Positions 23,173 to 34,031 of a stretch of DNA of 64,000 bases are shown one piece after another. Below the pieces are notes generated by a model. It saw only the letters and a program-made list of their open reading frames with translations, was not told the origin of the DNA and searched no databases. Position 1 is the first letter of the stretch; each line of letters opens with the position of its first letter. Made by a program: the position numbers and the translations under genes. Origin of the DNA: Larix kaempferi (lineage: Eukaryota; Streptophyta; Pinopsida; Pinales; Pinaceae); NCBI GenBank assembly GCA_027924585.1, contig BSBM01000965.1:2108001-2172000 (forward strand), read 5' to 3'.

Positions 23173-26100
23173 TCAAAGCTTTAGATGTGGAAATTGTTGT
23201 TGAATCTGAAGGAGTGGTTCCCATGTAGCATCCTCTGGTTGCATGCCGTGCCACTGAATTAAGACTTCTGTGATAGAGCGAGAGCGAAGCTGACGCGTTC
23301 GCCGATTGAGGATGGCCTCTGGCTCCAAAAGGATGGATCCTTCGTTATCCAATTCGGGTAAAATCGTTTGGCTGCTGATGTTGGTGCCAAGAACTTTCTT
23401 CAGACAAGAGACATGAAAGACTGGATGAATGCGGGAAGAAGGAGGAAGTTCCAATTTATAAGCGACGGACCCAATCTTCTGAAGAATCCGATATGGCCCA
23501 TAGAACTTTGGAGCGAGCTTATGACGTCCTTTGAGTTTCAAGGAGGATTGTTTGTACGGCTGGAGACGAAGAAAAACCATATCGCCGACTTGAAAGGTGC
23601 GCTCTGAATGGTGCTGATCAGCTTGTTGCTTCATGCGATTCCTTGCCATGTGAAGATTGTCCTGCAAAATGCGAAGAATCTGATCTCGGTTGCGAAGGAC
23701 CCTGTCAACTTCCTGAACTGGTGAACTGGTGGGGGTGTATGGAAGAAGAGCTGGAGGTGCCTGACCATAGACTGCTTCATATGGGGTCATTTTGGAGGCA
23801 GTGTGGTAAGAGGTATTGTACCACCATTCAGCGAGAGGAAGCCACTTTGCCCACTGATGTTGTTGTTCCGAGGTGAAGCAACGAAGATAAGTTTCCAAGC
23901 ATTTATTAACAATTTCAGTCTGACCATCTGTTTGTGGGTGATACCCTGAACTCATCTTCAGTTTGGTGCCAGTGTGACGAAATAGTTCTGTCCAAAAATG
24001 ACTAGTGAAAGTCGCATCACGATCCGAGACAATGGAAGAAGGGATGCCATGAAGACGAAAGATCTGGTCCATAAAAATTTGAGCGACGGAGGAGGCTGTA
24101 TAGGGATGGCTGAGAGCACAAAAATGACTATATTTGGAGAGACGATCAACCACAACGAGAATCACTGTCTTTCCGCCAGATTTAGGGAGCCCTTCGATGA
24201 AATCCATAGAAATATCTGTCCAAATCCGTGTAGGTATGGGCAAGGGTTCAAGCAATCCTGGAAGGAGTGTTGTTTCACCCTTATTGCGCTGGCAGGTATC
24301 ACATTCGGCCACCATCTGTTGAATTGTTCTTTTCATGCCTTGCCAAAAGAAGTTACGCCGTGCTCGTTCATATGTTTTGAGGAACCCGGAGTGCCCGGCT
24401 GATGGAGAAGCATGGAGTTCATAGAAGACAGCCTGTTGAAGATCTGTGCTCTGGGGAAGCACCAGACGACCCTTGTATCGCAGAGAAGCACCATCCCAAG
24501 AGTAATGTGGGACCGCAGAAGGATTGTTGGTCAAGCGCTGGATGATCTGAGATAAGGAAGAGTCATTGACATAACCCTGTTGAACAGATTGCAACCAATT
24601 TGGAACAGGCATAGAGATAGCTGAAAGAGAACCTTGGGTATCAAATGTACGAGAAAGAGCATCTGCCACAATATTGTCTTTACCCTTCTTGTAAGTGATC
24701 TCATAGTCATAACCCATGAGTTTGCTAACCCATTTCTGTTGTGCCGGGGAGGAGACACGCTGGTCCAAGAAATATTTCAAACTCTGGTGATCAGTCTTGA
24801 TGCAGAAATGATTCCCTAATAGGTATGGACGCCACTTCTGTACTGCATGCAAAATAGCCATCATTTCCTTCTCATAGGTAGAGGCAGCTAAATTCTTACC
24901 GGAAAGGGCTTTGCTGGTGAATGCAATGGGGTGTTCATCTTGAAGGAGAACAGCACCAAGTCCATTGCCGCAAGCATCACTCTCAATCGTGAAGGGCTTG
25001 GAAAAATCGGGCATAGCTAGCACAGGTGTAGTACACATAGCTTGTTTTAGTTTGTCAAATGCACACTGAGCAGCAGGTGTCCATGTAAAAGCATCTTTTT
25101 TCAATAGGGCAGTTAATGGAGCTGCAATCTTCCCATAATCCTTGACAAACTTGCGGTAGTAGCCAGTCAACCCCAAAAAACCACGAAGGCTCTTGAGTGT
25201 CTGAGGATGTGGCCAATTGTTCATGGCATCGATTTTGGCAGGATCCACGCGAACCCCTTGTGCTGATATAATGTGCCCGAGATACTCAACTTCCTTTTGT
25301 CCAAAAACACATTTAGACTTCTTGGCATGGAGATGATGGTCAGAGAAAAGTTGCATGACAAGATCCAGATGCTGGAGATGTTCATCCCATGTTTTACTGT
25401 AGATGAGGATATCATCAAAGAATACCAGAATGAATTTCCGCAAGTAGGGTCGAAATATTTTATTCATTAAGGCCTGGAATGTGGAAGGAGCATTAGTGAG
25501 GCCAAAGGGCATGACCAAAAACTCATAATGGCCATCATGTGTGCGGAAAGCTGTTTTAGGAATATCCTCCTCATGAACTCGAATTTGATGATACCCAGAA
25601 CGAAGATCCAACTTGGAGAAAAAGTGAGCCCCATGAAGCTCATCAAGAAGCTCATCAACAACAGGAATTGGAAACTTATCCTTGATGGTGAGGTGATTAA
25701 GTGCTCGAAAGTCAATGCAGAGGCGCCATGACCCATCTTTTTTGCGGACAAGAATAACTGGAGAAGAAAAGGAACTAGTGCTTGGGCGAATAATACCTTG
25801 CTTCAATAAGTCCCGCACGAGCATTTCAATCTCTGTTTTTTGGTGAAATGGGTAGCGATAGGGCCTGATGTTGGGAGGAACGCTGCCAGGAAGGAGCTGA
25901 ATACGATGGTCTTCTAGCCTGGAAGGTGGTAATCCCACTGGTTCAGCAAAGACACCTGTATATCGATTCAGAATTTGTTGTAGATCCAAAGGAGTAGTGG
26001 AGACCGCGGATGGTTGCATCTGGATGGAACTAATCTGAGCGATGACACCATGTGAACTCTTCTTGAGGATTTTCTCCATGCGATGTGAACTGATGATGCT

Positions 26101-27492
26101 GAGAGAACCTGGTTGTAATCCTGTCAATGTGTGTTTGTGTCCATTGAGGGAAAATTGCATCCAAAGTTCGGCAAAATCCCATAAGATAGGGCCGAGTGTG
26201 CGTAGCCATTGAGCGCCCAAAACCACATCACATCCGCCTAAGGGCAAGGCAAACATGTCAGACCGCAGGATATAATCTCCCATAGAGATACGCACATTTC
26301 GACACTTCCCTTTGCAAGGTAAGGTGCCCCCATTGGCAATCATGACTTCAAAGTTGGAGCAAGGATGGATAAAACAATCAGCTTGTTTGGCGATCCGAGG
26401 GTCGATGAAATTATGAGTGCTACCAGAATCAATGAGGATTGTAAGAGGAAGCTTCTTGAAGTAACCCCTGACCCGCATTGTTTGGGGGGTGGTGATTCCA
26501 GCTAAAGCATGGAGAGATATCTCTGGCTGGTCATCCTGAGACGGAGGGTCAATAGGCGGTTCCTGAATGTCGACCGGAGCATCCAGTGTTTCTGGATCTT
26601 CGTCACCCATTTCAGAGGCAGGCGGAGACTCCACATCCAGGAGATATAGTTTTTGCTGAACACATCGATGTCCCCGAGTGAATTTCTCATCACAATTATA
26701 GCAAAGACCCTTTTCTCTGCGTGCTTGCATCTCTGTTTCTGACAAACGCTTGATAGGAGTCGGTCGAGGAGCCTGCGGTATAGGAGGTCGCTGAGACCCC
26801 ATATTTCTGAAGGGAACAAAAGTGGGCTTGGAGCATTGTTGGGCTGCAATCTTGTCTTCTGCCAATTTAGCCAACCCGAGTGCTTCCATCATTGTGTTGG
26901 GGCAGAACATTTTGACCTCGGAGCGGATGGCATCCTTTAGACCACTGATAAAACAACTCCGGTAAAATTCATCAGACAATCCTTCGGTGTGGTTGGCTAG
27001 ATTCTCAAATTCGGTTTGATACTCTCTCACAGTGCCGGTCTGGCGAAGTTTAGTGAGGGATCCTGTGAAGTCATCAAAAGCACTAGGACCAAATCGTTGC
27101 AGAAGGAGCTGGCAAAAGTTTGGCCAGTTGGGCTCTGGATGAGCCTTGATGTACCAACGGTACCACTGAAGAGCTTCCTGTTCCAAATGAAAGGATGCCA
27201 ACGGAACTTTGTTGACATCAAACGTATTATGCAGACTGAAATATTGTTCTGCACGATAGATCCACCCAGTTGGATCGGTACCATTGAAGTGAGGAAAATC
27301 AAGCTTTGGACCACGGAAATTGCTGGAAGAAGAGAACCCATTGTCTACTGAAGACTCAGACTGCCGTTTGTTGTTCATAGCTGAATGCTCAAGATGGAGA
27401 CCAAGAAATTTTTCATCCAGATCCTGGAGTTTGGCTTGGATGGCTGCAAGGGCTTCCTCCATGGTTTTTGCTCCTGCACGGGTGACAACCAT
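23173..27492 (-). CDS. Gag-Pol polyprotein of a chromovirus
   Basis: 1439 codons, no stop. Positions below are approximate, counted from the upstream ATG at 27543; subtract 17 for the start chosen here. Order: Gag (EQEALQWYRWYIKAHPEPNW near 120-140), zinc knuckle CYNCDEKFTRGHRC (near 281), protease LIDSGSTHNF (near 371), RT with catalytic FFDDIL (near 710), RNase H starting at ESDACG (near 858), integrase zinc finger H..H..CDTC (1044-1082), integrase core D (MDF), D (SDRD, near 1174), E (QTEIV, near 1211), a GPYRI block, and a chromodomain at the C terminus (VLIQWHGMQPEDATWE, near 1430). Chromodomains target integration to marked chromatin. I chose MVVTRAGAKTMEE as start because copy 1 keeps that sequence; the upstream ATG would add a lysine run encoded by a homopolymer. 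Gag and Pol share one frame with no visible frameshift. Confidence 0.95.
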   Translation of the reverse strand: MVVTRAGAKTMEEALAAIQAKLQDLDEKFLGLHLEHSAMNNKRQSESSVDNGFSSSSNFRGPKLDFPHFNGTDPTGWIYRAEQYFSLHNTFDVNKVPLASFHLEQEALQWYRWYIKAHPEPNWPNFCQLLLQRFGPSAFDDFTGSLTKLRQTGTVREYQTEFENLANHTEGLSDEFYRSCFISGLKDAIRSEVKMFCPNTMMEALGLAKLAEDKIAAQQCSKPTFVPFRNMGSQRPPIPQAPRPTPIKRLSETEMQARREKGLCYNCDEKFTRGHRCVQQKLYLLDVESPPASEMGDEDPETLDAPVDIQEPPIDPPSQDDQPEISLHALAGITTPQTMRVRGYFKKLPLTILIDSGSTHNFIDPRIAKQADCFIHPCSNFEVMIANGGTLPCKGKCRNVRISMGDYILRSDMFALPLGGCDVVLGAQWLRTLGPILWDFAELWMQFSLNGHKHTLTGLQPGSLSIISSHRMEKILKKSSHGVIAQISSIQMQPSAVSTTPLDLQQILNRYTGVFAEPVGLPPSRLEDHRIQLLPGSVPPNIRPYRYPFHQKTEIEMLVRDLLKQGIIRPSTSSFSSPVILVRKKDGSWRLCIDFRALNHLTIKDKFPIPVVDELLDELHGAHFFSKLDLRSGYHQIRVHEEDIPKTAFRTHDGHYEFLVMPFGLTNAPSTFQALMNKIFRPYLRKFILVFFDDILIYSKTWDEHLQHLDLVMQLFSDHHLHAKKSKCVFGQKEVEYLGHIISAQGVRVDPAKIDAMNNWPHPQTLKSLRGFLGLTGYYRKFVKDYGKIAAPLTALLKKDAFTWTPAAQCAFDKLKQAMCTTPVLAMPDFSKPFTIESDACGNGLGAVLLQDEHPIAFTSKALSGKNLAASTYEKEMMAILHAVQKWRPYLLGNHFCIKTDHQSLKYFLDQRVSSPAQQKWVSKLMGYDYEITYKKGKDNIVADALSRTFDTQGSLSAISMPVPNWLQSVQQGYVNDSSLSQIIQRLTNNPSAVPHYSWDGASLRYKGRLVLPQSTDLQQAVFYELHASPSAGHSGFLKTYERARRNFFWQGMKRTIQQMVAECDTCQRNKGETTLLPGLLEPLPIPTRIWTDISMDFIEGLPKSGGKTVILVVVDRLSKYSHFCALSHPYTASSVAQIFMDQIFRLHGIPSSIVSDRDATFTSHFWTELFRHTGTKLKMSSGYHPQTDGQTEIVNKCLETYLRCFTSEQQHQWAKWLPLAEWWYNTSYHTASKMTPYEAVYGQAPPALLPYTPTSSPVQEVDRVLRNRDQILRILQDNLHMARNRMKQQADQHHSERTFQVGDMVFLRLQPYKQSSLKLKGRHKLAPKFYGPYRILQKIGSVAYKLELPPSSRIHPVFHVSCLKKVLGTNISSQTILPELDNEGSILLEPEAILNRRTRQLRSRSITEVLIQWHGMQPEDATWEPLLQIQQQFPHLKL

Positions 27493-28417
27493 AACCAGGG
27501 ATTTTTTTTTTTTTTTTTTTTTTTTGATTGGGTAGGAAAACAAAAACAGGAACTACTTCAGTAAAGGAAAATTTGGATTTGGGAAAAATTCAGAAGGGTA
27601 ATTGGGGTTTGACTCGTTTTTTGGACACTGTTGGATAGACAGGGAAGTGAAAATGAGGATTTCAGCAGCGGGGTGAAAGGATGGGAAAAATTGGCAGAAG
27701 GGAACAAAGAAGCAGAATTCAGAAAGGAACTCTGTGGTAAAAATTGAAGGTGATTGGGTGAAATCTGAGGAAGTTATGGCAAACCCTAAAAATAGACAAA
27801 TTTGGGATTTCCGGCTGTAGGAAGGGGAACTGAGGATAGGGTCCTCAAGGATGAATTATGCAGAATGGAATGACAGGGGTTCCCTGAAAATTTCAAGGGA
27901 AACAGAGGTAAAACAAGGGGTGCTCAGAAGGAATCTGGAACAACGCCGACCTGCTGGATCTGGAACGACTTGCAAAATGAGTCTGAAACGGCGCAGCAGT
28001 GATTGACAATAGTTCAACTGAAAGTAGATATGGACCCCAGGTATGTGCGGCTTCCTAACAGTTCAGGGTTTTCACTCGGCCACCAATGCTGTCTGACGGC
28101 TTGCGTATTGGGGCAGTACCCCTCACTCCACGGCTCAGGTAAAACTGATAACCGCTTTGCCACAAACGACAGCTCTTGGTTTACCTCACGGGTGGGAACT
28201 AGTCAATCAGGTAGGGGTCGTTGCCCTTTTCGCCGGCAGGTCCTCTCAATGGGCCAGCTACTTCGGGGTTCCTGTGGTACTCCTCACAATGAGTTTTAGG
28301 GCTTATGCCCAAGTACTTCCCACAGTTAAGCGGATAGGGATTATTCCCAAATCCGAACCTGCAACAGATGCGAAAAAAAATTTTGGCAGAAATTTCACCC
28401 AGCGAGCCCAAGAAAGT
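27493..28417 (-). other. Leader of the full-length chromovirus
   Basis: About 925 bp between primer site and Gag start. It holds a T run of more than 20 bases at about 27504-27525 (A run in sense) just before the start codon. Other phrases are shared with copy 1. No separate gene seen. Confidence 0.7.
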
Positions 28418-28429
28418 GCTCTGATACCA
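28418..28429 (-). other. Primer binding site
   Basis: Reverse complement TGGTATCAGAGC, complementary to the 3' end of initiator Met tRNA, two bases inside the 5' LTR. Confidence 0.88.
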
Positions 28430-28431
28430 GA

Positions 28432-28806
28432 TGTGAGGCACCTGCAACAATTAATTAACAAGAATGCGCGAAATAGCAGAAATGACAGAACTCAGAATCA
28501 CTTTTGTATTGATCACGGGCCACTTCGAGGGGGCAACCTCCTTTGAGCAAGCTCAATACAAATAACTTCACGGTGCCTTCATAGGTCTCAACACACACTT
28601 ATATACTAATTCTAGGCGCCAATACTATGGGTCGAAACCATGGGCCGTTACAAACTATGGATCAACAATACTACGGGCGACTTACAAAGCATATGCGCCA
28701 ACAACAATAACACAAACTATTGATCAACAAATACTACGGGACGACTTACAAAGCATATGCGTCCAATAACAACATACTAACAAAGTAAAGACATGGGTTC
28801 CTAACA
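28432..28806 (-). repeat. 5' LTR of the full-length chromovirus
   Basis: 375 bp, ends as in the 3' LTR, followed by the ATCAT duplication at 28807-28811. Confidence 0.95.
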
Positions 28807-28811
28807 ATCAT

Positions 28812-30559
28812 CTCATTATGGCATATAAGCAACATTCTCCCTTTGTTTACGTTGCATTTATCTAGTATCCTCGCTGATAACTATAAGGTCCCCTTTTCTC
28901 AATGACAATGTGCCATCAATGTCATAATAAAGAATGGCATGTTCCCCCATGGGTTTGCATTCCATTATAATCCATTTCATATTTTTGAACCCATGATGTC
29001 GAGGCCCCACAATTTTGAGGAATCCAATCATTTATCCAATTGGTAAAAGAAAACTGTATATTACCACCTTGCATTCTACTCCCAATACCCATCGGATTCC
29101 TCAACACATGTTATGAATATGTTTCATAGGCGAACTCTCATCCTCTTCACGAGAAATATACCATTTGCGCTCCTCTTCATCTCATCAACCCTTGAGAAGA
29201 CACCAACGGGTCCCACACCCTCTAAAGACACCAATCCTACCCAATTATTCATGCTAGAACATTATGCATGGCATTAATTCATGGGGAACCCATCTTCTCG
29301 TTTGAAAAAAAACACTACATCATCATCAAAATGATTCCCCAATTCACTCAATCCTGCCCATATAAACTAGTTCCCCATCCCACCCAAAACTGATGGAACC
29401 GCACCAATCACTCATTTTATAGAAAGAGTCGTCTGATCCACACAAAACCATGTGACACCCTCACATTATCATTTTGGAAGCATCCCTTGGTCACCCTTGA
29501 TCGATATATTAGATTCCTTTTAACCCCAACATTATCATGTTTTTATTCACCTTACCTCATCAATATTGTGTCTCTAATAAATCCCTTCATGTGTAGTAGG
29601 TTTCCCTCCGTAACACCCTCCATCACCATTTGAACAAAGATTTCATCAGTTACTCAACCCTATTTACATCAATCAATGGAATTCATGAACCCCATGCTTA
29701 TCAACTAGTCTTGTGTTAGTTCTATTAGTGTCCTAGTTGGTTACAAAATGGTATTGGTTCATATGATAAGAGACTCAACTTATAGCTTTCTTTAACTATC
29801 ATCGATATCAATGCATCATATTCTAAGAGTTGCAGTAGTTGTAGCTATACCTTGGGTTCCTTTTTTATCAATATAAGAGATTGTCTCGAGCTAAGTAAGG
29901 AGATTCGTCAATGCTCCTTAACTTGGTGGTCTCCCCTATGCTCGATGTGAACAAGTCTATCGCATAAGGGGGATTCATACATTCTGATCATAGTAGTGTT
30001 CACATTTATGATTGATGATATCACCACATCTAGTATAGTGAAGTTCTCCCAACAACTTCACCAGTATTTAGGACCCCCACCCCTGCGAGATATTCATGAG
30101 CATCAGTAGTTCTACTTATTTAGCACTAGTCACATCATTTCCAATATTTATTTAATCATATAAGGAATGAATCCACTTTCATCCTTGCAACAACAGTATC
30201 AAGCGTTGATCCCTTGGTCCCCTCTTCTTTGTAATCTATTCTGAGATATTTTCATGAACATAAGTATGCATGTTTCATTTGTATAAAATATCCTATACTC
30301 TTTGCAGCTTCAATGATCATCACCATCAACATTCCCCCATGGATAGGTCTTTTTTATCCACAAATGCTTGAGAACTTATTAGAACATGGAGAGAAAGAAA
30401 CGATGATGCATTATCGTCCCTATAGTACCCTTCAAACCTCATACATCAGGGCACATCTATTGATCCTTAAATATCACATACATGAGATATTAAGGATAAC
30501 ATTGCAAAAAGGCATCATTAACATACAACATGTAGCTCACTAAAGATATTATCATAAGA
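28812..30559. other. No gene seen; probably 3' region of the old gypsy
   Basis: Sequence resumes here after the chromovirus target site, so it was once continuous with 22376-22766. It shows only short frames and no recognisable motif. Long non-coding 3' regions are known in some plant gypsies, which would fit, but no LTR end could be fixed. Confidence 0.4.
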
Positions 30560-30889
30560 TCTAGAAGACAAACTAAGCTATATAACGCTAAAAGTGGTCA
30601 AAATAGAAAAACGTGCAACTAAAAGCACTAGAAACACACGCTATTAGTGTGAATTATTTGTACAATCACCAACTCGTGCCCACACAAGATTTCTCTTGAA
30701 CCGGATGACTGTTAAAATGACTGGACTACATATTTCCATGGCACATTGAAGGCTCAAAGAGACTCTCTTAGCTCCAAAATTCGAATAGGGACTCCTCACA
30801 TGCTTGGGAGCATTGAATAACCCATCTCATGTAGTTCAAATGATGGAGTGTTCACATATGGATCTAGATGTTTCTTGGCTTCCATTTTT

Positions 30890-30901
30890 CCTATAAAAGG
30901 A
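30890..30901 (+). promoter_or_regulatory. Putative TATA box in the LTR-like repeat
   Basis: CCTATAAAAGGA, a good TATA element near the middle of the repeat. Copy A has a decayed version with G in place of the second A. Inferred promoter only. Confidence 0.4.
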
Positions 30902-30994
30902 ATCCATGGGCTTGCATTCCATTGGAAGAAATCAAAGCAAATTTATGCAATTGGAATCACATTGAGAGCTCCTCTTTCAATGACATTCCTTAAG

Positions 30995-33640
30995 CATGGA
31001 TAATTTTAGGGGCTAAGTTTATCCCATGGGATAAATTAAGGGATTTACAAAAATTTAGTGGGCTATTTTCCTATATTGAAAGGGTTTTTTCAGCTAAAAT
31101 ATATTCTCCCAATATTTATTACAAAAAAAAAATCCAAAAAAATAGCCTCCCGTACATTATTGAGGAAAAATGAAAAAAAAACATTTTCACCCTAGAAAAA
31201 TCTCCCTTCAATATATCTTTCACCCCTAATTTCTAGAGAAATTCTAGTGAAATCATTCCTTCACCCCTAATTTTCAGTAATGGAGGCTACCAAGGGTTAT
31301 TTTTCCCTCCATTCTCCTTGTAATTCAAGAATATGGTTGTGTTCTTCTAGATTTTAGTCAATTTCATGTTGATACCTTATTTGAGCCCTCAATTTCCAAT
31401 ATTGGAGGGAAAATCAAGGGTGATTTTGTATATAAAGGTTGTAGTGATTCATGGTTCACCCACATTAGATTGCACTTGCAGGGTGAAGGTTCTGGTTTAT
31501 GCGGTTCCACTTTTCATCCTTAGTTTTCTCAACATTTTTATCTCCCCACAACATCTCGATTGTTGAAAGCTCAGGTCTTGAAGTGACACGCTGCACATGC
31601 ACAATTTTATTAGATAATATAGACTTGCATCATGCTTTTTATCCAATAATTAACATAGTATTCTTTGTATCATGCTTTTTATGTTGTTTATACACAAATA
31701 CAATAGATTATTATACTATACATTTTCCTTTTATCATCAATGCTTTTTAAGGCTCAAGTTGAATTCTAGGGTACTCTTGATTCTTAGTGCTCATTAAGTG
31801 TTGTTAGGGTTTTGATCTATCCTAGGAGTATTGGTTTCATGAAAACATTATAGAGCTCAAAATATATGATTTATTTTATTCCTTTTCATGTATAAGCAAT
31901 CGACTAACATTTATACATTGTTTATGGATACTAATCTTGATGGAGATACGCCACATGGTTATTATATATTCAAACTAAAATTGACCCAGTTGTTTCAAAT
32001 GTGCTTTTATTAGGATCTTGCTTTACAATTATTATTGGATCTGAGGTGTTCATGAGAGTGTGTATGTTCATATTTTTTATCTGTTATTGTTGATGTTTGG
32101 GACGTTTGTAATATAAATGAATGCACACTGATTATAATGGTGGGTCTACAGTGGAATGGTTAGTATTTTGGCATTGCCTATCTATAGATTCTTCCAAAGT
32201 GTTTTGGTAGATTCTTTTGTTTGTATTGAGAAGTTCGTGACTAGTAGATTGTTTTATTCATATTTCCAAGTTTGTTAATTTTATCTGTAACCTAAATTTG
32301 TTGGGTTCGGTATTTTTGTTTTTGTAGGGGTAATTCAGAAGTAAAATGTTTTTTCGTGATTTGTTTTGATGTGTAATTGCTATAATCATCTAGGAATCAA
32401 TCTAGTTATGTATGATGAATATATGATTTAGTTGGAACATGATACTTCATTTCCATCATGATTATATATAATATGTACAGGGCATGTTTGAATTGAGATG
32501 TAGACATTCTTATATTTGATATATTGTCTTTTGCATTCAATGAGGGTGCTAAAACAATTTTACCACATTTCGCATGATTTCAAAAATTTCAAGGACATGG
32601 ATACAAATACCAACTCAGTTTATCTAAGAAAAAGTAGTATTTAACAGAGTATTTCTAATTATATGCGTGATGATGCATTAATGTGCTTTATATTCATCTT
32701 AGTGCATGTTCTTATTTCTGATAACCATTTCAAGTTTCTAACTAACTCTAAAAATTCCAAATCAAATGACATCATTCAGATTTTGATTGTCAATAGAAGA
32801 AATGAAAAAGTGGTATTCGTATTTATAAACATATAAGCAAGTTATTTTCTTCTTAGAGGGTATCTTAAAAATGGGAGATTTGGAAATAAGCTAATTCAAA
32901 ATTCATACATTATAATAAGGTTGTTGGTCTCGATAAGAGTACATGTAGTAATAATAGCTCGTGGGTGTCATAATCACTCCATAGTGTAAAGTGTTTGATT
33001 ATATCAGTTTGTTAGTTTGTCAATATTTGGGTCCCCACATGTCCATTGGATCATTAAGGGACGAGATAACAAGTGCAGTCCCCACTTTCCCTGAATCTAG
33101 TTAGTGCAATTATGTTTCAATGGAACATTCAGTTGTGAGTGACCAAATACTACTTGTGAAATGTATAAATAAACCCCTCCTCTCCTCATTCATGCACTTT
33201 TTCATTCGAGAGTCTAGGAGTCCAGAGAGTCTAGAGTTGAGCTTTGGTATATGCTCTTCTATTGCACTACCTTAGTAATTTGTAGAATCAAAAGCTAAAT
33301 CTTCATGGAAAAAGATTCACCAACAAATTACAAGGTTTTATAATTCAATGAAAGATTCACCAATTTTTTGCAGTATCTTGTAATTAAGTGAAATATTCGC
33401 CAAGATTTTACAATATCTTATAATTTACTGAAATATTTGCCAAGATTTTATAATATCTTATAATTTAGTAAAATATTCTCCAAGATTTTACAAGATTCTA
33501 TAATAGAATGAAATATTAGCCACAATATTATATATAGATATTATATTATTGATAAAATAGCCTTCAAATTTACCTATATATCAGGGAGATTCACCCATTT
33601 ATTGTACATATAAATTTGGGGGGTTTCTTAAAATTATCCC
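30995..33640. mobile_element. Mutator-like element B (non-autonomous)
   Basis: 2646 bp inserted in the LTR-like repeat; the repeat matches copy A on both sides. Flanks are ATTCCTTAAG (30985-30994) and TATCCTTAAG (33641-33650), a 10-bp duplication with 8 matches. Ends CATGGATAATTTTAGGGG and (complement) GGGATAATTTTAAGAAAC match the ends of element A, which lies in the opposite orientation. No coding frame of interest is present, so it must have been moved by a transposase encoded elsewhere. Confidence 0.82.
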
Positions 33641-34031
33641 TATCCTTAAGAGACAAGTGTTTCTCCATTGTTATATCCAAGTTATCTTGCAATTGTGTGG
33701 ACACAAAAGGACCTCCGTAAGGGAGATTGTTCTCTTCCCTCGAACCTTGCACCTTCTAGGTATAGTATTTTATTTAGCTGGACCATTGGGAAATAAAAAC
33801 TTGGTTTGGCACACTCTTGTTCCATCTTGTTTGGTTTATCTCTTACACCCTCTTTTATTTCAAAATTTTTCTTATTATTTTGTTTTGTTTTGTTATAATA
33901 AAGAGTTTGATTGGCCATTGGGGGTTTTAGTTATTGAATTCTCAAACACAACAATGGGCCCTTGCTTCATCGCCAAGGATACTCCCTCTGCGGGAAGGAT
34001 GTTGACCCTTGTGGCTATTTTTCCCACAACA

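Larger units (their letters stand above)
22767..28806 (-). mobile_element. Full-length, young chromovirus (Ty3/gypsy)
   Basis: 6040 bp. LTRs 22767-23141 and 28432-28806 (375 bp each) differ at two positions ('cttcatgg' against 'cttcacgg', and 'aataaaaac' against 'aataacaac'). There is a perfect 5-bp target duplication ATCAT (22762-22766, 28807-28811). Primer site, polypurine tract and a complete open Gag-Pol frame are all present. About 0.5% LTR divergence marks a recent insertion, and nothing visible is broken, so it may still be able to move. It shares LTR ends, leader motifs and protein with the two deleted copies and is the obvious type of helper for them. Confidence 0.96.
30560..34031. 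repeat. LTR-like dispersed repeat, copy B (split)
   Basis: Two parts, 30560-30994 and 33651-34031, match copy A at 433-1303 in the same order and end at the same phrase CCCACAACA. They are separated by Mutator-like element B. Without the insertion it is about 816 bp. Confidence 0.7.

Noticed and set aside
23368-27351. Plus-strand open frames of up to 134 codons opposite the chromovirus gene
   Set aside because: They are shadows of the intact minus-strand Gag-Pol frame.
27493-27543. Upstream ATG giving the chromovirus protein a start MFSYPI plus eight lysines
   Set aside because: The lysine run comes from a T homopolymer of more than 20 bases. Copy 1 keeps the downstream start MVVTRAGA, so the extension is unlikely to be real.
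28418-28429. tRNA-like matches at the primer sites
   Set aside because: Only about 12 bases complementary to the tRNA end are present; these are retrotransposon primer sites, not tRNA genes.
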